A stretch of DNA of 64,000 bases from the NCBI RefSeq assembly GCF_009765365.1, contig NZ_VTOM01000013.1:62001-126000 (forward strand), read 5' to 3'. Below the pieces are notes generated by a model. That model was given only the letters and a program-made list of their open reading frames with translations. It had not been told where the DNA came from and did no database searches. The DNA comes from Antarcticirhabdus aurantiaca (GTDB lineage Bacteria > Pseudomonadota > Alphaproteobacteria > Rhizobiales > Rhizobiaceae). Numbering within the stretch: position 1 is the first letter of the stretch; each line of letters opens with the position of its first letter. Below are positions 22,403 through 33,516 of this stretch, one piece after another. Position numbers and translations under genes: made by a program.

Positions 22403-22900
22403 CTGCTCCGCCTCGATCAGGAGTTCGAGGGCGGTGCGGACGCTGGCCGTCCGCACCGCCGCCCTGCCGATGTCGCCGAAGCGTTTCTCGACATGATGGG
22501 TTTCCCCGCCGCGCACGGCACATGCGAAATGGACGAGGCCGACCGGCTTCTCCGCGCTGCCGCCGCCGGGCCCGGCGACGCCGGTGATCGAGACCGTCGC
22601 CTTGGCACGCGAGGCGCGCAGGGCGCCTTCCGCCATCGCGATGGCGACGGGCTTCGATACGGCTCCGTGGGACGACAGCGTTTCCGGATCGACACCGAGC
22701 AGGTCCCGCTTCGCCTCGTTGGAATAGGTGACGAAGCCGCGGTCCACGACGGCGGACGATCCGGGAATCTCCGTCAGGGCTGCCGCGACGAGGCCGCCGG
22801 TGCAGGACTCCGCGGTTGCCACCGCGGCACCGGCTCGGGTGTAGAGCTCGATCACGCGGGCGGCGAGCGCGGCGATGCTCGCTTGGCTCTCGGTGCTCAC
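22385..22900 (-). CDS. pncC: CinA C-terminal domain protein, nicotinamide-nucleotide amidase PncC
   Basis: Deamidates NMN to nicotinate mononucleotide in pyridine-nucleotide recycling. The 171-aa stand-alone CinA-C domain has TAESCTGGL near residue 30, the GVAGPGGGS loop and KPVGLVHFA. The GTG at 22900 is chosen because it makes a GTGA overlap with the ispDF stop; no ATG gives a sensible length. It is translationally coupled to ispDF, a common pair in this order. Confidence 0.9.
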   Translation of the reverse strand: MSTESQASIAALAARVIELYTRAGAAVATAESCTGGLVAAALTEIPGSSAVVDRGFVTYSNEAKRDLLGVDPETLSSHGAVSKPVAIAMAEGALRASRAKATVSITGVAGPGGGSAEKPVGLVHFACAVRGGETHHVEKRFGDIGRAAVRTASVRTALELLIEAEQSGDRG

Positions 22901-24105
22901 GACCTGCTCTCCCCGTAGACGACGCTCGCCGTCGCGATGGCGGCGATTCCCTCGCGGCGCCCGACGAAGCCGATCGTCTCGTTCGTGGTTGCCTTCACCG
23001 ACACGCGCTCGAGAGACAAACCGGTCATTTCTGCGATGGCGGCGCGCATGGCCTCGCGATGCGGCGCGATCTTCGGCGCCTCGCAGATGAGCGAGATGTC
23101 GGCATTGCAGATCCGGCCGCCCGCCGCGGCGACGACGGCGACCGCCTTTTCCACGAAGATGCGCGACGGGGCGCCGCGCCATTGCGGATCGGAGGGCGGG
23201 AAGTGGTCGCCGATGTCGCCGGCGCCGCAGGTCGCGAGGAGGGCGTCGGTCAACGCGTGCAGACCGACATCCGCGTCGGAATGCCCGTCGAGCGCCCGAT
23301 CGTGGGGGATGCGGACCCCGCACAGCGTGACGTGGTCTCCGTCGACGAGGCGGTGAACGTCGTAGCCGTTGCCGGTTCGAACGTCGATCATGGGGGCGTC
23401 TCCGAAGCGTGCCCGTGCCTGGGCGAGGTCCTGCGCGGTGGTGATCTTCACGTTGGCGGGGTCGCCTTCAACGAGGCGCACGGCAAGGCCGTCCCATTCC
23501 GCGATGGATGCGTCGTCGGTGAAGGTCTGCGAGTCGGCCGCTGCCGCGCGGCGGTGGGCCGCGAGGATCTCCTCGAATCGAAAGCCCTGAGGTGTCTGGG
23601 CGGCATAGAGGCGCGATCGGTCGAGGGTCTTCACGACTTGCCGGCCGGCCGCCTCCTTCACCGTATCGGTGAGCGGCACCGTCGGCAGGGCCCCGGTGCC
23701 GGATGCGATCGCCGCGAGGGTGCGGTCGATCACGGCCGGGCTGGCGAAGGGGCGCGCGGCATCCTGGATCAGAACGATGTCCGGTGCAGTCGCCGCGAGG
23801 CTTTCCAGCCCCTTCCGCACCGACTCCTGCCGCGTTGCGCCGCCATGGCTGATCCGGACGCTCTCGGCGTCGCGGCCCAGCGCCTCGGCGCACAGGTCTT
23901 CGTCGTCGGGGTGAATGACGATCTCGATCGTCGTCACGGCTGGATGCTCGCGGAACGTCCGCAAGGTGCGCCGAATCATGGCCTCGCCGCCAAGCAGCCG
24001 ATACTGTTTCGGCCCCTCGGCCGGCGTTCCCACGCGCTCTCCGCGGCCGGCAGCCACGATGAGAGCGGCGATTCGGGGGGGCGGTGTATATCCGGTCGTG
24101 CTCAT
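22897..24105 (-). CDS. ispDF: Bifunctional IspD/IspF of the MEP isoprenoid pathway
   Basis: Fused enzyme catalysing CDP-ME formation (IspD) and cyclisation to MEcPP (IspF). The IspD part shows [14 protein letters not shown] and PKQYR near the N-terminus. The IspF part begins about residue 239 with [11 protein letters not shown] and continues with the zinc-site string [18 protein letters not shown]. The ATG at 24105 ([12 protein letters not shown]) gives 402 aa, typical for the fusion; an in-frame ATG at 24162 would crowd the divergent dusB promoter. Confidence 0.95.
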   Translation of the reverse strand: MSTTGYTPPPRIAALIVAAGRGERVGTPAEGPKQYRLLGGEAMIRRTLRTFREHPAVTTIEIVIHPDDEDLCAEALGRDAESVRISHGGATRQESVRKGLESLAATAPDIVLIQDAARPFASPAVIDRTLAAIASGTGALPTVPLTDTVKEAAGRQVVKTLDRSRLYAAQTPQGFRFEEILAAHRRAAAADSQTFTDDASIAEWDGLAVRLVEGDPANVKITTAQDLAQARARFGDAPMIDVRTGNGYDVHRLVDGDHVTLCGVRIPHDRALDGHSDADVGLHALTDALLATCGAGDIGDHFPPSDPQWRGAPSRIFVEKAVAVVAAAGGRICNADISLICEAPKIAPHREAMRAAIAEMTGLSLERVSVKATTNETIGFVGRREGIAAIATASVVYGESRS

Positions 24106-24183
24106 GCGCAATGCATTAGCGGAAGGGCAGGCATGGCCGCAAACTGCTTGTATTATGAGCACTGCCGGTTACATTGCGCCTGA

Positions 24184-25287
24184 ATGACGCGATTTTCGAC
24201 ACCCACGGCTGATGCCTATGGAATGTGCGACGTGGTGGGGGCTGAAAACCTCATCGCGCCGCTCGTCGTCGGCTGTTTGACGCTGCCGAACCGGGCGTTC
24301 CTCGCACCACTGTCCGGCATCACGGATGTGCCGTTCCGGCGTCTGGCGCGCGGCTTCGGTGCCGGGATGGTCGTATCGGAGATGGTTGCCAGCGGTGAAC
24401 TCGCGAAGGGCAACGACGAGGCGCGACTGCGCGCCATGCGCGACGGCGAGGGCATTCATGCAGTCCAGCTCGCGGGCCGCGACCCCGCTTGGATGGCCGA
24501 GGCGACGCGCCGGCTGGTGGACGGAGGCGTCGACCTCGTCGACATCAACTTCGGATGTCCAGCGAAGAAGGTCGTCGGTGGTCTCTCGGGCTCGGCCCTG
24601 ATGCGCGAGCCCGACATCGCCATCAGCCTCGTCGATGCCGTGCTCGGCGCGGCCGGTTGCGTTCCGGTGACGGTGAAGATGCGGCTCGGTTGGGACGAGC
24701 AAAGCCTCAACGCGCCTGAAATCGCCGGGCGCGCCGTCGAGGCGGGTGCGGCGATGGTGACCGTGCACGGACGCACCCGCGCCCAGTTCTACGAAGGGCA
24801 GGCGGACTGGCATGCGATTCGCCGCGTCCGTGAGGCGGTGCCGGTTCCGCTCGTCGCGAACGGCGACCTGATCGACCCGGCGCAGGCCTCGTCGATGCTG
24901 GCGGCGAGCGGCGCGGATGCCGTGATGACCGGGCGCGGCGCGCAGGGGCGGCCCTGGCTGCCGGCGCTGATCGGCGGCGCCGTCGATGCCGCGGCCCTTG
25001 CCGCCGTCGATCTCGGCGACCTCGTCTGTGGCCATCACGCGGCGATGCTGGAGCATTACGGCGTCCCGGCCGGCATCCGGCACGCCCGCAAGCACCTCGG
25101 TTGGTACCTGGATCGGCTGGCGTCCGTCGACCCTTCGCCGGGTCTTGCCGGGGACCGAGCCGCCCTGATGACGGCCACCGACGCCGGCATCCTGACGCGC
25201 ACGCTCCGCCGCCTGTTCGCCGGCACGAGCGCCTTCGACGTCGAGCCCTTCTTCCACCGTCCCGCGACCCGTTCGGAGGCTGCCTGA
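24184..25287 (+). CDS. dusB: tRNA-dihydrouridine synthase DusB (NifR3 family)
   Basis: FMN enzyme that reduces uridines in tRNA. The TIM barrel begins at FLAPLSGITDVPFRRL, has the catalytic cysteine (about residue 125) in NFGCPAKKV, and GRGAQGRPWL near the phosphate site. The 367-aa length includes about 30 uncertain N-terminal residues: no strong ribosome binding site marks 24184, and an ATG at 24223 is an alternative. It is the first gene of the nifR3-ntrB-ntrC block and its stop is 3 bp before ntrB. Confidence 0.92.
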   Translation: MTRFSTPTADAYGMCDVVGAENLIAPLVVGCLTLPNRAFLAPLSGITDVPFRRLARGFGAGMVVSEMVASGELAKGNDEARLRAMRDGEGIHAVQLAGRDPAWMAEATRRLVDGGVDLVDINFGCPAKKVVGGLSGSALMREPDIAISLVDAVLGAAGCVPVTVKMRLGWDEQSLNAPEIAGRAVEAGAAMVTVHGRTRAQFYEGQADWHAIRRVREAVPVPLVANGDLIDPAQASSMLAASGADAVMTGRGAQGRPWLPALIGGAVDAAALAAVDLGDLVCGHHAAMLEHYGVPAGIRHARKHLGWYLDRLASVDPSPGLAGDRAALMTATDAGILTRTLRRLFAGTSAFDVEPFFHRPATRSEAA

Positions 25288-25290
25288 GCC

Positions 25291-26450
25291 GTGAAGACGC
25301 CCGCCGAATTCTCCGCCGACGGAGCCCATCAGAACTGGGTGCTCAACTCGCTGCCCCATCCGATCGTGGTGATCGGGTCGGACAACCGCTTCGTCTTCGC
25401 CAATTCGGAAGCCGAGCAGTTCTTCTCGGCCGGCGCGGCCTACCTCGCCAAACGGCGACTCAGCGACTTCATCCCGGAGGACAGCCCGCTCTTCTCGCTG
25501 GTCGAGCAGGTCCGGCGCGAGCGCTCGCGCATCAGCGAGTACCGCGTCGACGTGTCCTCGCCGCGCCTCGGATCCGACCGGCAGGTCGATCTCTACGTGT
25601 CCACCGTGCCCGACGCGCCGGAGCGCGTCGTGATCATGATCCAGCTGCGCTCGATCGCCGAGAAGATGGACCGCCAGCTCACGCACCGCTCGGCGGCGCG
25701 GACCGTGACCGGACTCGCCGCCATGCTGGCCCACGAGATCCGCAACCCGCTCTCGGGCATCAAGGGGGCCGCCCAGCTCCTCGAAACCAATGCGAGCGAC
25801 GAGGACCGGGTGCTGACCCGGCTGATCCAGGAAGAAAGCGACCGGATCGTCAAGCTCGTCGACCGGATGGAAGTCTTCTCCGACCAGCGGCCGATCGAGC
25901 GCTCGGCGGTCAACATCCATTCGGTGCTGGAGCACGTGAAGACGCTGGCGAAAAGCGGCTTCGCCCGGGGCTTCAAGATCACCGAGCTCTACGATCCGTC
26001 GCTGCCGCCCGTGCTGGCGAATCGTGACCAGCTCGTCCAGGTCTTCATCAACCTCCTGAAGAACGCGTCCGAGGCCGTCGCCTCGCGCGAGGACGCCGAG
26101 ATCAAGCTCTCGACCGCCTATCGCCCGGGCATGCGGCTGACCGTGCCGGGCTCCAAGACCAAGGTGACGCTGCCGCTCGAGTTCCTCGTCGAGGACAATG
26201 GCGGCGGCGTGCCCGACGACATTCGCGAGAACATCTTCGATCCCTTCGTGACCACCAAGCCGAGCGGCTCGGGCCTCGGCCTCGCCCTCGTCGCCAAGAT
26301 CGTCGGCGACCACGGCGGCGTCATCGAATGCGAATCGCAGCCGGGGCACACGCTGTTCCGCATCCTGATGCCCGCTTGGCGCGACAGCGGGGATCCCGAC
26401 ATCAAGCCCGCTCGCGGGCGCACGGCTTCCACCCTTGGGGACGGAAACAC

Positions 26451-26454
<4 letters not shown>
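25291..26454 (+). CDS. ntrB: Nitrogen regulation sensor kinase NtrB
   Basis: Cytoplasmic histidine kinase/phosphatase for NtrC, controlled by PII proteins. The 387-aa protein starts with GTG 3 bp after dusB and has a PAS domain (about 15-125), phospho-accepting H148 in [15 protein letters not shown], and an ATPase domain with the N box ([11 protein letters not shown]), the DNGGGVP box and the GSGLGLALV box. No membrane segment is present. It overlaps ntrC by 4 bp (ATGA). Confidence 0.96.
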
Positions 26455-27896
<1,442 letters not shown>

Positions 27897-27923
27897 GCCC
27901 GGGCGGTACCCGACGAAAAATTC

Positions 27924-27939
27924 TGGCAAGTTCGTTGTG
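27924..27939 (+). promoter_or_regulatory. Sigma-54-like promoter before ntrY (weak -12)
   Basis: TGGCAAG-TTCG-TTGTG aligns with TGGCACG-N4-TTGCA at exact spacing. The -24 half differs by one base and the -12 half has GT where GC is usual. It lies 56 bp before the ntrY start, in the only sizeable gap of the ntr block. An inverted repeat TTGTGG-N5-CCACAA (27935-27951) overlaps its -12 end, and ATGGC-N8-GCCAT follows at 27963-27980. Confidence 0.4.
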
Positions 27940-27994
27940 GTTTGGCCACAATGCGTTGCTTCATGGCAACTGATCGCCATAAAAGCGTCGGTCT

Positions 27995-30238
27995 ATGACA
28001 ACGCACACCGCCCACGACCACTCCATGTTCCCGCTGCGCCCGGAGCGCCGGCGCTTCATGCTGATCCCCGGCATCATCGCCGTGGTCGGCGCGCTGGTGA
28101 CGGGGGCGATCTCCTTCGTCGTCCTGATGGGAATGACGCCGATTGCGCCCACCGACACCGTCGTGACGGTCGCGACGGTGGTGAACGGCGGCTTCGCGCT
28201 GGTTCTGTGCGGCCTCATCGGCCGGGAGCTCGCGCGGGTGGTGAAGGCCCGGCGCGCGGGAAAGGCCGCCTCGCGCCTTCACGTGCGCATCGTTGTCCTC
28301 TTCGGGATCGTCGCCTCGCTCCCGGCGATCCTCGTCGCCATCGTGGCCTCGATCACGCTCGATCTCGGCCTCGACCGCTGGTTCGAGAATCGCACTCGCT
28401 CCATCGTCGAGTCCTCGATCAACGTCGCCCGGGCCTACGTCAACGAGAACGCCCGGAACCTTCAGGGCTCGACGCTATCCATGGCCTACGACCTGGATCT
28501 GCGCCGCCGCATCTTCGATCTCGATCGGACGGGCTTCCGCGCCTTCATGACGGAGCAGGCGAAGGGCCGCTCGATGCTCGGCGCGCAGCTCCTGACGGCG
28601 GACGGCACGCCCTTCATGAAGGCGGACCTGCCCAACGACCAGCCGCTGCCGGCTCCGCCGCGCGACGCGCTCGAACAGGCGGCGCAAGGCAACCTCGTCT
28701 TCATTCCGCCGGGCGTCACCAACCTCGTCGGCTCGATGTACAAGCTGCGCGAGATCGACGACGCCTTCCTCTACACGCTGCGCGCCGTCGACCCGGACGT
28801 GATCCAGGCGCTGCGCATGACGGAGGAGGGCACTGCCGAATATAACGGCCTGCGCTCCAACCGCTTCGGTCTTCAGGTCGCGTTCGCGCTGCTCTACCTC
28901 GGCATCACGCTCATCGTGCTCCTGTCGGCGATCTGGACGGGCATCGGCGTCGCCGACAGGCTGGTGCGACCGATCCGCCTCCTCATCAACGCCGCCGACG
29001 AGGTGAGCGACGGCAATCTCGCGGTCTCGGTGCCCGTCCGGAATTCGGACGGCGACGTCGCTGCCCTGTCGAACACCTTCAACAACATGATCCGGCAGCT
29101 GCGAAGCCAGCGGTCCGAGCTGGTCCAGGCGAAGGACGTGATCGACGAGAGGCGACGTTTCACCGAGGCGGTGCTCTCGAGCGTGACGGTCGGCGTGATC
29201 GGCGTCGAGCCCAACGGGACGATCACCATGATCAACCCGTCCGCCGAGCGGATCCTCGCGACCGCGGCGCAGACCGCGGTCGGTCGGAACCTGGCGGCGC
29301 TCTTTCCGGACCTCGCGCGCATCGCCGAGGCCGCCGCCGGTACGAGGCGCCACGAGCATCAGGAGCAGCTGAAGCTGCGCGTCGGCGACCGCGACCGGAC
29401 GCTCGACGTCCGTGTCACCGCGACCGACGAGGTCGACGGCAGCGCCTCGGCGGTGCTGACGATCGACGACATCACCGATCTCGTCGAGGCGCAGCGCTCC
29501 TCGGCCTGGGCCGACGTCGCGCGGCGCATCGCGCACGAGATCAAGAACCCGCTGACGCCGATCCAGCTCTCGGCCGAGCGGATCCGTCGGCGCTACGGCA
29601 AGGTGATCGAGACGGACCGCGAGGTCTTCGACCGCTGCATCGAGACGATCGTCCGGCAGGTCTCCGACATCGGCCGGATGGTCGACGAGTTCTCGACCTT
29701 CGCCCGCATGCCTAAGCCGACGATGGAGCCGCGCGATCTGCGCGAGGCGCTTCGCGAGGCCGTCTTCATGCGGGAGATGGGTGACCACGGGGTCCGCTTC
29801 GAGGTCGATCTCGGCGACCAGCCGCTGCTCGGCCTTTACGACCTGCGGATGCTCGGCCAAGCCTTCGGTAACCTCGTCAAGAACGCCGTCGAGGCTCTGG
29901 AAGCGGCCGAAGGCGTCGAAGGACTGGTGCGCGTCCGGGCGGTGGTCGAGGACGGCGTTTATCGCGTCGACATCATCGACAATGGTGTAGGCTTCCCCAA
30001 AGAGGATCGCGATCGCCTTCTCGAGCCCTATATGACGACGCGCGAGAAGGGCACGGGGTTGGGACTGGCCATCGTGCGCAAGATCATCGAGGAACACGGC
30101 GGCACCATAGCGCTGGACGATGCCCCCGACGGGGCGCGCGGCGCGATGGTGCGCATCCGGCTGCCGGCCGGTGGCGTCGATGCCTATTCCGGCAATCCGA
30201 GAGCCGATCGTTCGGCCGAGCATTCAGAGGAACGGTGA
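27995..30238 (+). CDS. ntrY: Membrane sensor histidine kinase NtrY
   Basis: Sensor partner of NtrX, implicated in nitrogen, redox and envelope responses in alphaproteobacteria. Three N-terminal membrane helices (about residues 20-115) and a fourth near 290-312 bracket a roughly 170-residue periplasmic region. A HAMP linker, a PAS domain (about 385-480), the kinase core with H514 in RRIAHEIKNPLTPIQ, and ATPase boxes (FGNLVKNAVEAL, DNGVGF, GTGLGLAIV) follow. The 747-aa length is usual. ntrX starts 4 bp after the stop. Confidence 0.96.
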   Translation: MTTHTAHDHSMFPLRPERRRFMLIPGIIAVVGALVTGAISFVVLMGMTPIAPTDTVVTVATVVNGGFALVLCGLIGRELARVVKARRAGKAASRLHVRIVVLFGIVASLPAILVAIVASITLDLGLDRWFENRTRSIVESSINVARAYVNENARNLQGSTLSMAYDLDLRRRIFDLDRTGFRAFMTEQAKGRSMLGAQLLTADGTPFMKADLPNDQPLPAPPRDALEQAAQGNLVFIPPGVTNLVGSMYKLREIDDAFLYTLRAVDPDVIQALRMTEEGTAEYNGLRSNRFGLQVAFALLYLGITLIVLLSAIWTGIGVADRLVRPIRLLINAADEVSDGNLAVSVPVRNSDGDVAALSNTFNNMIRQLRSQRSELVQAKDVIDERRRFTEAVLSSVTVGVIGVEPNGTITMINPSAERILATAAQTAVGRNLAALFPDLARIAEAAAGTRRHEHQEQLKLRVGDRDRTLDVRVTATDEVDGSASAVLTIDDITDLVEAQRSSAWADVARRIAHEIKNPLTPIQLSAERIRRRYGKVIETDREVFDRCIETIVRQVSDIGRMVDEFSTFARMPKPTMEPRDLREALREAVFMREMGDHGVRFEVDLGDQPLLGLYDLRMLGQAFGNLVKNAVEALEAAEGVEGLVRVRAVVEDGVYRVDIIDNGVGFPKEDRDRLLEPYMTTREKGTGLGLAIVRKIIEEHGGTIALDDAPDGARGAMVRIRLPAGGVDAYSGNPRADRSAEHSEER

Positions 30239-30242
30239 ACAG

Positions 30243-31607
30243 ATGCCATCCGACATTCTCATCGTCGATGATGAAGCGGACATCCGGGAGCTCGTGGCGG
30301 GCCTCCTGGAAGACGAAGGGCACGAGACCCGCATCGCCGGCAATTCGGATGCGGCGCTCCAGGCGATCGCCGATCGCGTGCCGAGGCTCGTCTTCCTCGA
30401 CATCTGGCTGCAGGGCAGCCGCCTGGATGGACTCGATCTCCTCGACGCGATCAAGGCGCAGCACCCGGAAGTGCCCGTCGTCATGATCTCCGGCCACGGC
30501 AACATCGAGACTGCCGTGTCCGCGATTCGCCGCGGCGCGTACGACTACATCGAGAAGCCCTTCAAGGCGGACCGGCTGATCCTCATCGCCGAGCGCGCGC
30601 TCGAAACCTCGAAGCTCAAGCGCGAGGTGCTGGAGCTGCGCAAGCGCTCGACGGACTTCGCCGAGCTGATCGGCAAGTCCAACGCCATGAACCAGCTGCG
30701 CTCGGTGATCGAGCGCGTCGCTCCGACCAATTCGCGCGTCATGATCCTCGGCCCCTCGGGATCGGGCAAGGAAATGGTGGCGCGGGCGATCCACGCCTCG
30801 TCCTCCCGCGCGGAAGGGCCGTTCGTCGCGCTGAACGCCGCCGCGATCACGCCGGAGCGGATGGAAGTCGAGCTCTTCGGCACGGAGACGCCGCCGGGCG
30901 TCGAGCGCAAGGTGGGCGTCTTCGAGGAGGCTCATCGCGGCGTCCTCTACCTCGACGAGGTCGGCGACATGCCGAAGGAAACGCAGGGCAAGATCCTGCG
31001 CGTCCTCACCGAGCAGACTTTCGAGCGCGTCGGCGGCTCCAAGCGCGTCAAGGTCGACGTGCGGATCATCTCGTCGACCTCGCAGAACCTCGAATCGATG
31101 ATCGCCGACGGCCTCTTCCGCGAGGACCTCTATCATCGGCTGGCCGTGGTTCCGATCACGGTGCCGCCGCTGTCGGAGCGCCGGCAGGACGTCCCGCTGC
31201 TGATCGAGGCCTTCATGCGCCAGATCTCGGAGCAGACCGGCATCCGCGCCCGGGAGATCAGTCCCGAGGCCATGGCGGTGCTGCAGTCGAGCGACTGGCC
31301 CGGCAACGTCCGGCAGCTGCGCAACAACATCGAGCGGCTGATGATCCTGTCGCGCGAGGACGACGACGGCGCGCCGATCTCCGCCGACATGCTGCCGAGC
31401 GAAGTCGGGGACATGCTGCCGCGCACGCCCAGTCAGTCGAACGGCCAGATCCTGGCGCTGCCGCTGCGCGACGCGCGCGAGGTCTTCGAGAAGGAGTACC
31501 TCGTCGCGCAGATCAACCGCTTCGGCGGCAACATCTCGCGCACCGCCGAGTTCGTCGGCATGGAACGCTCGGCCCTGCATCGCAAGCTGAAGTCGCTCGG
31601 CATCTGA
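30243..31607 (+). CDS. ntrX: NtrX response regulator (AAA+, no GAFTGA loop)
   Basis: Response regulator for NtrY. Receiver domain with D53 (FLDIWLQG), AAA+ domain with Walker A GPSGSGKE, and a C-terminal Fis-type HTH (NISRTAEFVGMERSALHRKL). Where NtrC has GAFTGA, this protein reads GVERKVGVFEEAH, so the sigma-54 contact loop is missing. That fits reports that alphaproteobacterial NtrX can act without sigma-54. The ATG at 30243 gives 454 aa. Confidence 0.95.
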   Translation: MPSDILIVDDEADIRELVAGLLEDEGHETRIAGNSDAALQAIADRVPRLVFLDIWLQGSRLDGLDLLDAIKAQHPEVPVVMISGHGNIETAVSAIRRGAYDYIEKPFKADRLILIAERALETSKLKREVLELRKRSTDFAELIGKSNAMNQLRSVIERVAPTNSRVMILGPSGSGKEMVARAIHASSSRAEGPFVALNAAAITPERMEVELFGTETPPGVERKVGVFEEAHRGVLYLDEVGDMPKETQGKILRVLTEQTFERVGGSKRVKVDVRIISSTSQNLESMIADGLFREDLYHRLAVVPITVPPLSERRQDVPLLIEAFMRQISEQTGIRAREISPEAMAVLQSSDWPGNVRQLRNNIERLMILSREDDDGAPISADMLPSEVGDMLPRTPSQSNGQILALPLRDAREVFEKEYLVAQINRFGGNISRTAEFVGMERSALHRKLKSLGI

Positions 31608-31647
31608 CGGCGCGCCGCGCGAGGGGACGGACGACGGCGGGGCGGCG

Positions 31648-33024
31648 ATGCGCATCATCATCTGCGGAGCGGGGCAGGTCGGCTACGGCATCGCCGAGCG
31701 CTTGGCGGCGGAGCACAACGACGTCGCCGTGATCGACACCGCGCCGGCGCTCGTCCAGGTGGTGCGCGATACGCTCGATGCGCGCGGCTATGTCGGCCAC
31801 GGCGCCCATCCCGACGTTCTCGCCGAGGCCGGCGCCGAACAGGCCGATATGCTGATCGCGGTCACTCACTTCGATGAAGTGAACATGGTCGCCTGCCAGG
31901 TTGCGCATTCCCTGTTCAACGTGCCGACCAAGATCGCGCGCGTGCGCTCTCAGGCCTATCTCAGCCCGCATTGGCAGGATCTCTTCTCGAGCGAGCACAT
32001 GCCGATCGACGTCGTGATCTCACCTGAGATCGAGGTCGGCGAGATGGTGCTGCGCCGCATCGCGCTGCCCGGCGCGTCCGACGTCGTGCGCTTCGCCGAT
32101 GGCGAGATCGTCCTCGTCGGCATCGAGTGCCGCGAGGACTGCCCCGTCGTCGACACGCCTCTCAGCCAGCTGACCGAGCTCTTTCCCGACCTCGGGGCGA
32201 CGGTGGTCGGCATCCTGCGCGGCGGACAGCTGACGATCGCGCGCTCGCACGATCACATCCTGACCGGCGACATCGCCTATGTCGTGGCGGCGCGCTCGCA
32301 GGTGAAGCGGACGCTCGGCCTGTTCGGCCACGAGGAGCCGGAGGCAGGCCGCATCGTCATCGCCGGTGGCGGCAGCATCGGCCTCTACGTCGCCCGGCAG
32401 ATGGAGCAGCGCAGCCTCAGGGCGAAGGTGCGGGTCATCGAACCGAATCGCGACCGCGCGAACCTGATCGCCGACCGGCTGAAGCGCGCCATCGTTCTCA
32501 ACGGCAGCGCGCTCGACCAGACCCTCCTGGAGGAGGCCGACATCGGCTCGACGGACCTTCTCGTCGCGCTGACCAACGACGATCAGGCGAACATCCTGTC
32601 CAGCGTCATGGCTAAGCGCCTCGGCTGTCGATCGAGCCTGACCCTTATCAACAATGCGAATTACCAGAGCTTCGCGCACACGCTCGGCATCGACGCCTTC
32701 GTCGATCCGCGGTCGATCACCATCTCGCGGGTTCTCCAGCACGTGCGCCGCGGGCGCATCCGGGCCGTTCACTCGATCCAGAACGGCGCGGCCGAGATCA
32801 TCGAGGCCGAAGCGCTGGAGACATCGCCGCTGGTCGGCTCGGCGATCCGGGATCTCGCGCTGCCGCCGACCTTGCGCATCGGCGGCATCATGCGCGGCGG
32901 ACAGTACCTGCGCCCGGACGGCACCACGCGCATCCGCGCGAAGGACCGCGTCGTGATCTTCGCCGCGGCGTCCGCCGTGCGTCAGGTCGAGCAGATGTTT
33001 CGCGTCAGCCTGGAATTCTTCTGA
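31648..33024 (+). CDS. trkA: TrkA, NAD-binding potassium-uptake regulatory subunit
   Basis: Cytoplasmic gating ring for TrkH/TrkG potassium channels. Two RCK units are visible, each a Rossmann fold (GAGQVGYGIAERLA at the N-terminus and IAGGGSIGLYVARQM near residue 235) followed by a C-terminal ligand-binding TrkA-C domain. The 458-aa length is standard. It lies 40 bp after ntrX and no TrkH gene is in the window, so the membrane partner must be elsewhere. Confidence 0.95.
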   Translation: MRIIICGAGQVGYGIAERLAAEHNDVAVIDTAPALVQVVRDTLDARGYVGHGAHPDVLAEAGAEQADMLIAVTHFDEVNMVACQVAHSLFNVPTKIARVRSQAYLSPHWQDLFSSEHMPIDVVISPEIEVGEMVLRRIALPGASDVVRFADGEIVLVGIECREDCPVVDTPLSQLTELFPDLGATVVGILRGGQLTIARSHDHILTGDIAYVVAARSQVKRTLGLFGHEEPEAGRIVIAGGGSIGLYVARQMEQRSLRAKVRVIEPNRDRANLIADRLKRAIVLNGSALDQTLLEEADIGSTDLLVALTNDDQANILSSVMAKRLGCRSSLTLINNANYQSFAHTLGIDAFVDPRSITISRVLQHVRRGRIRAVHSIQNGAAEIIEAEALETSPLVGSAIRDLALPPTLRIGGIMRGGQYLRPDGTTRIRAKDRVVIFAAASAVRQVEQMFRVSLEFF

Positions 33025-33036
33025 CGTCGGCCCAGA

Positions 33037-33062
33037 AGCGCCCTGGGGCAAGGTTGGGCGCT
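33037..33062 (+). terminator. Stem-loop between trkA and hfq
   Basis: AGCGCCC pairs with GGGCGCT across a 12-nt loop, starting 12 bp after the trkA stop. No T-tract follows, so it may be a weak terminator, a 3'-end stabiliser or a processing site within the trkA-hfq transcript. Confidence 0.35.
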
Positions 33063-33267
33063 CATGGTGACCTTGGTCGTGGCGACCCGGACACGATGCG
33101 CAATCGCGCAAAGTCGGGACGCGGTGCGGCCTTTTCGGCGGACGCCCGATTGATCAGTCTTCGTCCGGTTGCTACTCAGAACGTTAGCTTCGGTCCGTCA
33201 GCCCGTCGAGACATTTTCGAACGCTGGATGTGTATCAAAAGAATTCGCAGGCAAGGAAATTGTTGAA

Positions 33268-33516
33268 ATGGCCGAACGGTCGCAAAATCTTCAGGATCTC
33301 TTCCTCAATACGGTACGCAAGCAGAAGATCTCGCTGACGATCTTTCTCGTCAACGGTGTGAAGCTGACCGGCGTCGTAACGTCGTTTGACAATTTTTGTG
33401 TCCTGCTTCGACGCGATGGGCACTCGCAACTCGTCTACAAGCACGCCATATCTACGATCATGCCGTCGCAGCCCGTGAACATGCAGGACTCGGGCGAGGA
33501 AGACAGGAAGAGCTGA
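33268..33516 (+). CDS. hfq: RNA chaperone Hfq
   Basis: Hexameric Sm-like protein that pairs small RNAs with mRNAs. The 82-aa product has Sm1 ([30 protein letters not shown]) and the diagnostic Sm2 string [10 protein letters not shown], with a short C-terminal tail as in rhizobia. AAGGAA precedes the ATG. The 243-bp gap upstream probably carries its own promoter. The next gene, hflX, starts with no spacer. Confidence 0.98.
   Translation: MAERSQNLQDLFLNTVRKQKISLTIFLVNGVKLTGVVTSFDNFCVLLRRDGHSQLVYKHAISTIMPSQPVNMQDSGEEDRKS

Noticed and set aside
24169-26349. Minus-strand open frame (726 codons) opposite dusB and ntrB
   Set aside because: Antisense of conserved genes, with no ribosome binding site or recognisable motif.
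27897-27994. NtrC enhancer site TGCAC-type before ntrY
   Set aside because: No TGCAC-N-GTGCA match; the palindromes present have different half-sites.
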